Shown here: positions 10,601 through 21,546 of the stretch, in pieces
Layout of the letters: each line of letters opens with the position of its first letter
Numbering within the stretch: the stretch's first letter is position 1
Origin: Orychophragmus violaceus
Taxonomy: Eukaryota > Streptophyta > Magnoliopsida > Brassicales > Brassicaceae
DNA length: 64,000 nucleotides
NCBI GenBank assembly: GCA_030180135.1
Contig: CM058229.1
Location: forward strand, 46,651,522-46,715,521
Reading direction: 5' to 3'
Made by a program: the position numbers and the translations under genes
The notes under the pieces: generated by a model
The model's database searches: none
The model's input: the letters and a program-made list of their open reading frames with translations, nothing else
Told to the model about the DNA's origin: nothing

Positions 10601-11276
10601 TTATCCTATCACCAGATATCACTCTTACATGCTGAAGATGCTAAATGATGAGGCCATAAAGTTAACATCAGCTATGGAGGAAGAAACCTTAATAGATGGA
10701 GAGAAGAGCATGAAGCTGAGGAGAGCTCAGCAGACATGTGAGTTTTGTTTAGTTCAGATGGAGACCAATACCAAGCATTCCAGATCAACCATTAACTGGA
10801 GAACACACTCAACTTAAACAGAGCACACAAGAAAGAATAATTAGCCTAAAATCTTTCCACATGAAGAAGTTATTGAAATCACAACCCGGCAGACCTCAAA
10901 TGGAGCCAATGGCGACCGACAGTTACAAATTGAAGCTTTCCGACCAGATCATGAGGAAAAAGCAACAAATCCACTTATTATGGATTCTCAACTCAACAGA
11001 CGCACACTGAGAATTGGAATCATACCAGAAGCTAATATGGTTCAGAAGATTTTCAAATTCAAAGTCAAAGGAGGCCAGACTGGCCTTATTTGTAAGATCA
11101 TGAGTTCATACAATGTCAAACTCAAAATTGGCAACCAGGAGACTTTTTTATATTGCTAGAAGCAGTCTAAAACACTTTAAGAAGAACCAGCCCACACTTG
11201 ATAAGGCAAATCAAGCTAGACACCAACTTATAATATTTGGATCCAAAAATTCGTTTGAAGCCAACTAAGGAAAGAT

Positions 11277-12740
11277 GCACTCTCTCTCAGATGAATGTGT
11301 TCCAGAGCTATATATGGAAACCAAGAGAGCTAATTTACCAGCCAGCTACATCCACGGTAGACACAAGCTTCACCTCACCACACAAGAACACCAAGGGCCT
11401 AACTTACCATTTTCGGAGTCATTTGTTAATGACTCCCAACAACTCTTTCTAGATCAATAGACCCACGAATTCAATGACTTATTTGACTATCAGGAAGTTC
11501 CAAAGATCCTCACTTATCCCTTAAAGCCATCCAGATACAAAGGCATCATCAAATCTATTTCATTCAGCCATTCCTACAATCACTCCAACAACTAGTTTTT
11601 GAGTAAAAGAGATTTTGTTTCTTTCTTTAGGTTTCCGAATCAATGTACATGAGCACTATATAAGCTCATCATCATCCTCATTTGTATATCACACTTTCAG
11701 TAATTCAGTAATACAAGAGTATTTTTTCCATTCAAATAAATCTGTCTTTGAACCTGTTCTTTGTTGTTTAGGAGTTAAGTTGTGAGAAACACTTAGTTTA
11801 TATAGGATTGTGTGGATCATGCTTGTTTGTGTGATTCGGACAATTTGTTCACTCAATCATTGAGAGAGTCAATCCCTTCTATCCATCACATCCCTTAGCT
11901 TGTTCTGAGAGAGCTCTAAAACCAGCAATATCAAGTTCGATCTCATTCCACATCAATCCATCAATTGGCCAAGTTGAGAGAGTTACACAACCAATAATTG
12001 TCCAAGAGGCACTCTCTCTCAGATGAATGTGTTCCAGAGCTATATATGGAAACCAGGAAAGCTCATTTACCAGCCAGAGACGTCCACAATTTACACAAGC
12101 TGCTCACCACACCAGAAGATGTAAGGGCCTAACTTACAAATTTCTGAGGCATTTGTCAATAACTCCCAATAGCTCTTTCTAGATCAAGAGACCCACGAAT
12201 TAAATGATTGATTTGGCAATCAGGAAGTTCCAGAGATCCTCACATATCCATTAAATCCATTCAGACACAAAGGCATCATCAAATCTCTTTCATTCAGCCA
12301 TTCTTACAATCACTCCAACCGCTAGTTTTTGAGTAAAAGAGATTTTGTTTCTTTCTTTAGATTTCTGAATTAATGTACATGAGCACTATATAAGCTCATC
12401 ATCATCCTCATTTCTAGATCACACTTTTAGTCATTCAGTAATACAAGAGTATTGTTTTCCATTCAAAGAAATCTGTCTTTAAACTTGTTCTTTGTTCTTT
12501 AGGAGTTAAGTTGTAAGAAGTACTTAGTTTCTATAGGATTTCGTGGATCAAGCTTGTTTGTGTAATTCAGATAGTTTGTTCACTCACTGATTGAGAGATT
12601 CAATCCCTTCTATCCATCACATCCGTTAGCTTGTTCTGAGAGAGTTCTGAAACCAGCAGGATCAAGATACATTCATTCCACATCAATCCATCAATTGGCT
12701 AAGTTGAGAGACTTACACACCCAGCAACTTGTCTCCATCT
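11277..12740 (+). repeat. Tandem duplication of a 732-bp promoter-bearing unit
   Basis: Unit 1 (11277-12008) and unit 2 (12009-12740) are near-identical along their whole length, starting GCACTCTCTCTCAGATGAAT. Each has the core promoter GCACTATATAAGCTCATCATC (around 11653 and 12382) followed by a pyrimidine-rich leader. Each also contains GAGTTAAGTTGT and a CCATCAATTGGC(C/T)AAGTTGAGAGA tail. Because unit 2 abuts the primer site, this is either an LTR with an internal duplication or two LTR copies in tandem. Confidence 0.8.
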
Positions 12741-12792
12741 CTATCCATCTCAAGTATCTGATTTTGAGGTTGTATCATCTTGTATCAGAGCC

Positions 12793-13552
12793 GAAAGGCT
12801 CCTAAATAGGTGTTTTCTACCCAAAACTCTTGTTACTTTCACTAGTTGTCCATTTGTTTCAATTGATTCATCATCTGCATCCATTCTGTTTTATTTAGAT
12901 TCATCATTCTGTTTTGCTAGTTCATCATTCTGCTTAGTTTTCTGATTTTTCATTGCATACTCAAATAGAAAAGCCATAAAGTGTTATGTTGATTCTAGTT
13001 CCATCCATAGATCATCTTTGCATCTAAATCCCAAAAAGCCATAAATATCGTTTCTGTTTTGCATTAACCATCTAGTTCATTCTGTTTATCGTTCATCGTT
13101 TGTTTTCTTAAACCCAAAACCAAAAAAATTTGGGTTAGATCATGGTTCTATAGTTTTCACTATTGTTGTTCTTAATGAGTTTTTATAAAAAGCAGAAAAG
13201 CAGAAAAGTAAAAGAGGAGAAGTTTAAGGCCTTTGATTCAATTTTTATTAGCCAAACTTCTAATAAAGTGTTGTTTTCTTTTTTTAACCTGATTGCGAAA
13301 ACAAGAGAGGCTCTTCATTTATTTTGGTCCAAAATTTTGTTTTCCCTTTTTAGAACAAAACAGTGTGGTATTTTTAGAACAAACTAGGAAAGTGAAATAT
13401 TCTTTCTTTCTTTGATCTCCCTTGTGCTTTGATCATTTCATATTTCTATCAAGTAGACCGTATATTATAAATCACATATCACCATGGTTTATAACTATAC
13501 TTAGGTACATCTGAACATATTAATACACTTTGAGTCTTACATTTCGCAGGTA
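12793..13552 (+). other. Leader between primer site and gag-like gene
   Basis: No supported gene in 760 bp. The sequence is T-rich with repeated TTCATCATTCTG words (12840-13100). A good acceptor, TTTCGCAG, at 13542-13549 suggests that an intron may end just before the gag-like frame. Confidence 0.4.
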
Positions 13553-15325
13553 CAAAGACACATGGGCGAAGAACACCCATATGAGGACAATTGGGAATAA
13601 GAGGAAGATATCATGTCAAAAGAAGATTGTTCCATTGCTGATTATGAGGAGGATCCAACTAATGCAGATCTTGACCCGGAACCACAGACAATGATCTTGA
13701 TCAGGCAAGTCATGGAGAATGGTCGGGATAAGAAGCAGAGGAAGGCTGTGAAAAAGAGTATGATCATGGATCAGAAACAAAAGATGTCTTCAATGGGGAG
13801 ATTGAATTATAAGAAGAGCCAGAACCATGGGAACATCAAACAAATGAAGAGTTTAAATCATAAGAAGAACCAGAACCATGGGAGCAACAAGAGAATGAAG
13901 AGATGGAATAAGAAGAAGAACCAGAACCATGGGAGCAGCAAACAGATGAAAAGATTCATTTTAAGCAAGAAGAAACCACTATGGATTCTTGGGAGAATAA
14001 CACAACTTCTGAAACTTATCAAGAAGATGAAAAGTGGCAAGAGGAAGAAGAAAGTTCAGAGTACAATCCCATGAATGAAGATGAGCTACAACAAGGCTAT
14101 GACTCCACAAGTGAGCTTGAAGAAGAGGAAACCAAGAAAGAGTCATACCAAATATGTTTTTTCAGGACATGGTCAAGGATCAGAAGCATATCTAAGGTGT
14201 GAAAGAGACTTTGAGGATTGGTTTCAATCAAACCAAATCCCATAAGAGCAGAAGACATCTTATGCTGAAGCAACTCTCATCGAGGATGCCTTCATGTATT
14301 GGGATCAAGATGCCAACATAAGGCTCGAGTATGATGTACCAGAGTGTTCTTGGGAAGAAATGAAGGAGATATTATACCAAGTGTTAGTGGATGAAGCTGA
14401 GAACAACCAAAATTAAAATATGAAGGTTCATTCCAATCCAGAACCAAGAAGATGGATTCTAGTAAGCGTTCACTGTGCTAAGCCAAAACGCTCATTCCCA
14501 GATCCACAAGGAAATGACTAAGACTAAGCCTACAACTCAAGCAAATAAAGTTCAAACAAAATCAGTTCATTAGTCTGTGAAGCACAAGCAAAGCTCTAAT
14601 TTATTGACTAAACCACAGAGGAAAAGAGAGCAATGTAAGTCTTCTAAACTTTCAAAAGAAGCTAGTACGATTTCCTATAGATGTCACAACAGAGGTCATT
14701 ATGCTGTAGCTTTTCCAACTAGAAAAGTAGACACTTCCCATTCACTAGAACTAAAACCAAATTCATCTAGTGATAATCTTGCTCAATCAAATTCTGAAAT
14801 GTTTATTCCTAGTATGATACACTTTTCCTTGCCAAAGGCTTTTGATATAGGGCAGACTAGGGAGGAGAGGGATCATGAAGCTGACAAACACATCTCTTCC
14901 TAGTGACTTGTCCTCACTCTTAATTCACGTGTGCAGGTCTGGAGAGAGAGAGCACACTCCCAAATGGTGAGAGTGACATTTCTTCGCTTTTCTCAGACCT
15001 TAACTCCACATGTGACTCCTGCTTGACCACACACTTGCACATTTCGAACTTGCTCAATGTAGGACCTGATTATGTCCCTCTTTTGCACATTGATTCCAAC
15101 ATCTCCTAATGTTCTTTGGCCCTGATTTTGCACAGACTATCTTCTGATTATCTAGGTGCCCAAACTTTTCACATTGCCACATCTTGATAGTTTCCTTTGT
15201 TGCTCACTTAAGCATAGCTTTACTTGCTTGTGATCAATACCAAGGCTCCAACTAGGAATGAGGCTCGGTTGTCTTCATGACTTCAGCCTCTCCTCTTCCA
15301 TTTCATCTTCCTCTCTAATAAGGGG
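13553..15325 (+). pseudogene. Broken gag-like gene
   Basis: Landmarks lie in several frames. There is an acidic N-terminal part with EEPEPWEQQ repeats (about 13810-13960), then DSWENNTTSET and a Glu-rich stretch to 14202. A capsid-like block follows (about 14200-14415) with DFEDWFQSN, TYAEATLIEDAFMYWDQDA and CSWEEMKEILYQ. The zinc-knuckle-like YRCHNRGHYAVAFPTR lies near 14678, where the last Cys is replaced by Phe. Downstream, 14903-15325 keeps coding-like remnants to a GLHDFSLSS-like end. Frameshifts and stops interrupt it. In the frame of the longest ORF (13613-14074) the repeats read Lys/Asn-rich, which is an artefact of a frameshift. Confidence 0.6.
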
Positions 15326-15469
15326 TTGTGTTTAGGGTTATAAGTTAATGTTTGAAAATGTTAGATTTGGAAGAAAAAAAAAACTTTTATAAGTGTTGAA
15401 TATTAGTTTTTGATATGTTATAATAATTGAAATGTTATTAATTAGAATTTTAGGGTATGCTTAGTGTTT

Positions 15470-15776
15470 AGGATTTTGAATAGCTACAGATAAACTGTGG
15501 ATATATCATAAAGCCACGAATAGCTACGATTTTATTCGTAGCTATACCATATATATTTAAATATTCGTTAGTTATAGACACGAATAGCCACAAAAATATA
15601 TCATAGCTATATTTCTGCGTTTTTTGTCGCTGATATGCGTAGGTATATGTTTTTACGAACGTGTTGTAGCTATCCGTAGCTATTTTGCCACGAATAGCTA
15701 CGGATTTATTTCGTAGCTATATAGCTACGGAAAATCCGTAGATAATCTGTAGCGAACTCGCAATTTTCTTGTAGTA
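15470..15776 (+). mobile_element. CACTA-like 3' end with CGTAGCTA subterminal repeats
   Basis: The words CGTAGCTA, TAGCTACG and GCCACGAATAGCTACG are repeated in both orientations, followed by CAATTTTCTTGTAGTA at 15761-15776. This is the inverse of the CACTACAAGAAAATTG terminus with the last base changed. No transposase and no 5' terminus were found, so it is a remnant or a small non-autonomous copy whose left end was lost. Confidence 0.6.
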
Positions 15777-17941
15777 GGAGCTATCTTATATCCTACAAAT
15801 ATATCTACCATGTATTACATATTAATCTACTTCATTCTTAGTTGTTTTTTATTTGCAGACTACACTTTAGCATTTACTAAATACATAAATAAAATTAAAT
15901 GACAAAAAATATCAAAAAATATTTTAATGATAATAAAATTAGTCCGCATTGAATAATACAAAAATATATAAATACTCTAAAAGATAAAATCTTAATACTT
16001 AGAAAACTTAAATAATTAAAATAAACATTACTATAAGAAAATCATGAAACAAACAAAAACTATTTAATTAATACATTGCGGTGGGCGCGGATCAAAATAT
16101 ATTTATTTACTAAAGATATATTTGTCTTATTAAACTAGACTAAAGTGTGGGCCATGCTAAATACTTTTTAATTATAATTTCAATTTTTTTAGAAAAAAAT
16201 TAAATTCATATTTATTATTAAAATCTATTATTAAATAATTTTGATTATATTTTGATAGATAAACAAATATAATTATTTAAAAATTTAGACTAGAGGAGTT
16301 AAAAAAAAATAGATTAACCATTTTTACTTATTAAATATGAAATGCACACTTTTCCTAGTGGAAGAAGGTTATAAATATGAATTAACCAATTTCAATGGAT
16401 TTATTATTAATTTGATAAAATATTAAAATTATTCAGTAATTAATTTTTTTATATATAGTGGGTTATATTACGGTTGATATTTTTATGATGGTAGTTTTGA
16501 CGGGTTGTTTTATTAAATATTTGAAATATTTAGAAAACAATAAGATGGATTGAAAAAAAAAATTCAATTATAAACATATTTTAAAAATTTGTTGATTGGA
16601 AGAATATCAAAAAATATTAATGAACGGATTATCATGTTTCAAATTTCACATTTATATAAATTTATAAATTTAATCATTAAAATATTAAAACACAAATAAA
16701 TTTCTTGTATGAGCATATGATCTTCTATAAAAAAAATTAAATCAAAACAATACATATTAAACTTATATCATATAAATTTTATAATCAATATTTTATTAAA
16801 CACAAAATATTATAAATTATTTTAAAATATAAAATTATTTAATGCATTCCCGCATTGAGCATCTAATCATCATTATATTCAGTTACTAAAATTTTGTGTT
16901 AAGTAAATAAAAACTTATTATAAAAACTTATTATAAAAACAAAAAAATTGATTCAAAACTTATTTTTAAAAAGAAAAATATAACAACACTTTCTAGCGCA
17001 TATCAAATTTTAGTTGTGCTTCTTAGTTATGTTGACTATACTGGTCCTTAGAATATAAAAACTAAAAGTAACTAAGGAACCATTAATCAGTAAACTATTT
17101 TATATATATATATATATATTAAATAAAATGGAGATCCAAAATATTTAAATAATAATGATTGTTAGCTACACTAACTATACCCCATCACATGGCCACACAT
17201 GTAGACAATGCTAATGTATTTCTAACTATACCAAATTATATGGTTAACATGACTACATGTATCAACTACCAAGATTTATATTTTTAACATCATCACCATC
17301 GTTTTTTATTATCGGAACACTGTATTAGACAACAATATCTCATCTAATACAACTATAAAAATCAAGCCAACTCACATAAAATCCATCGAACCAATTATAA
17401 ATTGAAAACTAGAAAATCATCGTCAAAGATAACTCATGAAGAACACAAACTTTAATTTGACGTTCCACCGGTGAAGTACCGGGACTCCTCGAGCTTCCTC
17501 GAGTCCACTATCCACTGTCACCATCAATCCCCTAGACTACATACTCTCTGTCGATTCATCAAGCAGTGAATGACGTTTTTTCTTCCTTCGTTGGTTGAAA
17601 GGATGACGACAACAACAGGTAGAGACGTGAAAAGGAGATTGATTGTTGCAAGTGGGTTTAGCACACCTCATATAGCTCGGTACAACAGAAGATCGATCCA
17701 ATAAGCTCTAGTCTAATAATGAAGAAGGAAAAATACGATTAATGTAAATTAATATTATTTCTAAAAGCCAAGAGATAAAGAAAAATTTACAAAAAGGAAG
17801 GAAAATCCAATATTATTCGGATTTAACATTACCGTACAAAGAGAATTCATGAAGTTAACCTTATTCTCATGATATAAATATACTTACTCATCGGAGTTTA
17901 GTGTCTCATGCTAGGTTTATGCTTCGTCTCTTGGAGATTCA
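15777..17941. other. AT-rich intergenic DNA
   Basis: Over 2 kb of AT-rich sequence without a supported ORF. It contains a (TA)n microsatellite at about 17100-17119, a CTCGAGCTTCCTCGAG dyad near 17489-17504, and a TATA-like GATATAAATATAC at about 17870. The last may belong to the 5' region of the chromovirus-like element that starts just to the right. I could not find that element's LTR ends. Confidence 0.45.
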
Positions 17942-18949
17942 TTGATTAGGATTGACAAAATTGTTGAATCTTCATTTGGGAAAAGCAAAACCGGGAAAAG
18001 TAAGAAGGACAAAAGAGTGGCAAAAACAGGACAAGATGCAGTGGATTACACAAACCCGGACACTCCTCAACCAGCCGGATCTGTGTCTGGTCAGTTGGGC
18101 ATAATGCCTATGATTCTCCCCACATGATGAGACTCGGATTGACGATCCAATCGCCCACACACTGGAGAATCAAGAGGATGTGGGAGGTTCATAAAGTGTG
18201 GCTCGATCAGTCCCGGTGAATGGAGGCAGTGACATTGCGGGTGATGAGGGAATTAGACCGCAAATACTTTTGTTGGAGAGATATGGGATGCACTGATGAC
18301 AGCCATGAACCAGTTTGCTATCTTAACGCAGACAACCAAACCGGATCAGAAACCGGCTAGTGGCCAAACGAAGATCCATGTCACCATACCTTTGGATGAC
18401 GAGCGGGAAAGAGACTTGTCTGAAATGAAGGAGATTGAGCCACGAACAATAAGAGTTGGCCTAGAGGTGGATTATCTGAGCCTTTGGGAGCATATCACTT
18501 GGTTGGAAACAAGGCACTTTAAAGATAGTATATACATGATCGTGGCAAGCGAGTGGATAAAACATTTGTTTTAAAACTTTAGCTCCATTTGTTGTCCTGA
18601 AGATTAGAAGAAGAATATTGCAATCTACTTCCTTGAAGGAGACGCGTATAACTGGTGGCTTGCGATTGACACGCACACAAAGGGATACATTGAGTCCTTT
18701 GAAACCAATTTCAACCAGATTTTCTTTCCATCCAAAGCTTGGATAACTGGAGAGTAAATTCATGGATTTGGTCCAAGGATGCAGATCCATGTGGGAATAT
18801 TAGGAAGAGTTCAACCAACTAATGCAATATATAGGAAGGGAACTTGAGGACGATGCAACACAAGTACATCGTTTCCTCCATGGTATAAGGGTGGAACTTC
18901 ATACTCATCGCTCTGTTTGTACATTTTGTATTGTCTCAGAGTTAGTCGA
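17942..18949 (+). pseudogene. E0: chromovirus-like gag, 5' part (split by E1)
   Basis: The reading drifts between frames but keeps the order of a Retrotrans_gag protein. A basic N-terminal part (17942-18127) is followed by a segment with ASEWIKHLF (to 18574). Next come IAIYFLEGDAYNWWLAIDTHTKGYIESFETNFNQIFF (written here only as the YFLEGDAYNWW landmark and what follows it, about 18610-18730) and YIGRELEDDATQVHRFLHGIRVEL with VSELV (18825-18945). The frame breaks off at the duplication GTCGA (18945-18949) and resumes at 48079 with ERVGMLEA, a clean gag continuation. Several stops and frameshifts make it a pseudogene. This is the oldest layer of the nest. Confidence 0.75.
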
Positions 18950-19505
18950 TGTTGGTACTGGATTTCCCTCTAGGAAATCTGGCCCATTAACAAATAAGAT
19001 AAATGCCCATAATTATGAGCCCGTCCTAACATCAAGACAGAGAGGGATCGACCGTTGTCCTCTGTTGGGCCTATACGATTGACTTCATGACAAGGCCCAA
19101 GCGATGCCGAAGTAGGAAGCGATCGAGCTCGAGCTCGACAGAAGACGACGTGGAGATAGATCAACCCGGTCTTCGTCAGTTCAACTGATCCACGCAAATC
19201 TCGGAGATCGTTATGAAGAGGCCGAAATATTGGAACAAGAAGATCAAAGTCGAGAGTATTTAAGGAAGAAGTGGCGATTCATTCAAGGACATTCCAACCC
19301 TAGCTTAGAACACTTCGACTAGATAGCTCGATCATAAATCTTTGTACTCTCTTTTCGACTGTGTTTGTTCTATCTCGACGATCAATCTCAATAAAGTCTT
19401 TGATTCATAGAAAACTATATCATTTCTATATCCAAAAGTCCAAATCCACGAATACAAATTCTTAGTGTGAATCCCAGATATCACATTTGGCGCCGACTGT
19501 GGGGA
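18950..19505 (+). repeat. E1 5' LTR and primer binding site
   Basis: LTR 18950-19485 (536 bp). A TATTTAAG box lies at 19257-19264 and an AATAAA signal at 19390-19395, placing the likely transcript start and poly(A) region inside the LTR. The primer site TTTGGCGCCGACTGTGGGGA at 19486-19505 directly follows the terminal CA. GAGCTCGAGCTCGA near 19126-19139 is a dyad shared by all four LTRs of this family in the window. Confidence 0.9.
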
Positions 19506-19559
19506 CTATCTATAGTTTTTCCTGTCTTAAGAATCAGATCCTAGATCCGATAGATCGAG

Positions 19560-21047
19560 ATGAATTCCAACCAATCTGGCTCTCCCAGCGCCACACCACC
19601 AGTCGACCACCCTCAAACGGTTGACAACGTTCCTCAGAACACCACCGGGGTAAGAATCATGGGTCAGACCGACGGCGTATTGACGAGCTCTGCCTCAGTC
19701 TCCACGACTTCGGCACCAACCGGCCCAGTCGCTCAAACAGTCGCGACGAGCCAGACTCCAACAAATGTTTTGTCAGGAACTAATGATCCGAGCAGAAACT
19801 GGGCAACGAGCGCGGCGCCCGACATCGATCGAGTGATCGAAGAAACACTACAAACGCCGTTCACGGACCGGATCACCTTCGCGAGGATCCGAGAAATCAA
19901 GAAAACTAAATTTCCAGAATTCTCTGGGAAATCGGACCCGAAAGCCCATATCAGGGCATTCCGACTAGCAATGGCAAGGGTATACCTTACCGACGAGGAG
20001 AGAGAGCCGGCTTTCTGCAGGATCTTCGCCGAAAAACTATCGGGCTCCGCCCTAGAATGGTTTGCCGGACTGGAAGAAAGGTCAATCGACAACTTCACCC
20101 AGTTCATGATGGCTTTCCTCAAACAAAACTCTGTCTTTATCGAGGAAAAGACCACCGGGGCAGCCCTATTCGGCGTCTCTCAGAAACCTGATGAGACACT
20201 TCGCTCGTACATCGACCGATTTAAGGAAATAAAATCCAAAATCGCAAACCCACGGGACGAAGTAGCTATAGAAGCACTGAGACGCGGACTGTGGTATTCA
20301 ACCAGATTCCGCGAGGAAATAACAGTCCGCGAACCTCAAACACTCGATGACGCACTTCATCGCGCATCGGCCTTCGCTCGCTTTGAGGACGAAACCACGG
20401 CACTCATAGAAAAGCATCGAAAAGAAAAGAACCTGTCCGGCTCGCAGAACTCAAACTCAAGAAAGGATTCCCGTAAATCAGGAAACGTCAATGCGGTCGA
20501 GAGCCCGAAGAGCTCGAGGAAATTCGAGTTCGACAAGGAAAAATTCTGTGATTTTCACAACAAAAGAGGACACTTGACTGAAGATTGCTATACTCAAGCT
20601 AAAGCCAAGGCTCAAAAGCGAGAGTCCGAAAGCAAACAAGAGTCAGAAGTCGAGGAGGAAACTCCATCCAACAAAAAGGAAAGTAAACAGACCAAAGAGT
20701 CGAACACCAAAAAGCCTTCTCAGAATAAACGAGAACGGTCAAAGGAGCCGGAATCTCCCGAAACACTCCCTCAGGGGTCTCGAAAGCGAGTCGATTTTAT
20801 TCTCGGCGGGCTCAGCTTGAACGGCACCCCGGGAGGTTCGGCGTTATATCCACCCCCGGCTCCCATCAAGAGCTTACGTTCTCGGATCAATCTCCCTCGC
20901 CTCTGCGGGGGGGTGTACGGGCCATACCCCCTAAACGAGTCAACTTCATCTTCGGTGGATCCAAGCTATGCCGAGACTCGGTCAATTCAATCAAGGCTCT
21001 CCAAAGAAGAGTCGAAACCGACAAAGGGGGAAAAACCCCAATGTTAG
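19560..21047 (+). CDS. E1 gag (internally deleted but open)
   Basis: A single open frame of 495 residues starts at the first ATG after the primer site (GAGATGAATTCC). The N-terminal 80 residues are Thr/Ser/Pro-rich. A Retrotrans_gag capsid core lies around residues 105-260, with FPEFSGKSDPKAHIRAF and SGSALEWFAGLEERSIDNF. A Lys/Glu-rich linker follows, then a CHHC finger (FCDFHNKRGHLTEDC, residues 329-343) and a basic/Pro-rich tail. E2 has about 0.8 kb more between the NW at residue 80-81 and ATSAAPDIDRV, so E1 gag carries a large frame-preserving deletion. The stop overlaps the ATG of the protease frame. Confidence 0.88.
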   Translation: MNSNQSGSPSATPPVDHPQTVDNVPQNTTGVRIMGQTDGVLTSSASVSTTSAPTGPVAQTVATSQTPTNVLSGTNDPSRNWATSAAPDIDRVIEETLQTPFTDRITFARIREIKKTKFPEFSGKSDPKAHIRAFRLAMARVYLTDEEREPAFCRIFAEKLSGSALEWFAGLEERSIDNFTQFMMAFLKQNSVFIEEKTTGAALFGVSQKPDETLRSYIDRFKEIKSKIANPRDEVAIEALRRGLWYSTRFREEITVREPQTLDDALHRASAFARFEDETTALIEKHRKEKNLSGSQNSNSRKDSRKSGNVNAVESPKSSRKFEFDKEKFCDFHNKRGHLTEDCYTQAKAKAQKRESESKQESEVEEETPSNKKESKQTKESNTKKPSQNKRERSKEPESPETLPQGSRKRVDFILGGLSLNGTPGGSALYPPPAPIKSLRSRINLPRLCGGVYGPYPLNESTSSSVDPSYAETRSIQSRLSKEESKPTKGEKPQC

Positions 21048-21546
21048 GTCCAGACCACGAAATCACTTTTCATGAGAGTGAGACAAGTAATCTCGACAAA
21101 CCACACGACGACGCTCTCCTCGTTTGTCTAGTAGTGGGAGATGTCGAACTCTCAAGGATAATGATCGACACAGGAAGTTCGGTGGATGTCCTCTTTTACG
21201 ATGCGCTCAAAAAGATGGAGTTCAACGACTCTGAAATCGTCGAGGAAAAGACACCACTGGTAGGGTCGCTGGCGAAACAACATACTCAATGAGCTCAGTC
21301 CTCGCCCCAGTAATAGCTGGAGGAGTTCTAAGAATGACAAAGTTCGTCATAGTAGATCGGCCAGCTCCCTATAACGCAATTCTAGGTCGACCATGGATAT
21401 ACGACATGAAAGCGGTATCATCGACCTACCATCAATGTGTGAAATTTCCAACTCCCAAAGGAGTAAAAACCGTTTACGGAAGTCAAAAGATTTCCCGCCA
21501 TTGCTACATGAACGGATACAAGCATATTGAGAAATCCCCCACGTAG
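21041..21546 (+). pseudogene. E1 pol, aspartic protease part
   Basis: The frame starts at ATG 21041, inside the last codons of gag, in the -1 register. It has the active-site motif RIMIDTGSSVDVLF (about residues 39-52). A one-base loss near 21262, relative to E2, shifts the frame. The rest (21289-21546) reads APVIAGGV, FVIVDRPAPYNAILGRPWIYDMKAVSSTYHQ and the family ending HCYMNGYK. It closes with TAG at 21544-21546, immediately followed by CAATTA. The same stop and context exist in E2, so this TAG is an inherited feature and not random decay. Confidence 0.85.

Larger units (their letters stand above)
10600..15340 (+). mobile_element. Old LTR retrotransposon remnant with LTR-like region, primer site and gag
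   Basis: The LTR-like region (about 10600-12776) ends close to TGTATCAGAGCC at 12781-12792, a one-base variant of the TGGTATCAGAGCC site that pairs with initiator tRNA-Met. A non-coding leader (12793-13552) and a broken gag-like gene (13553-15325) follow. No pol and no downstream LTR are seen before the next CACTA remnant at 15470. The element is therefore non-autonomous or truncated. The 10600-11276 part has small coding-like stretches, for example 10629-10817, that I cannot assign. Confidence 0.6.

Noticed and set aside
13613..14074. Basic Lys/Asn-rich protein as a real product
   Set aside because: The same bases read as acidic EEPEPWEQQ repeats in the frame that continues into the capsid-like block.
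16080..16110. Helitron-like GC-rich end (GCGGTGGGCGCGGATC)
   Set aside because: No TC start, no clear hairpin followed by CTRR and no helicase sequence could be found.
17942..18127. Independent host gene with a Lys-rich N terminus
   Set aside because: It precedes the chromovirus-like gag in the same orientation and at the right distance, so it is more simply the gag N-terminal part.
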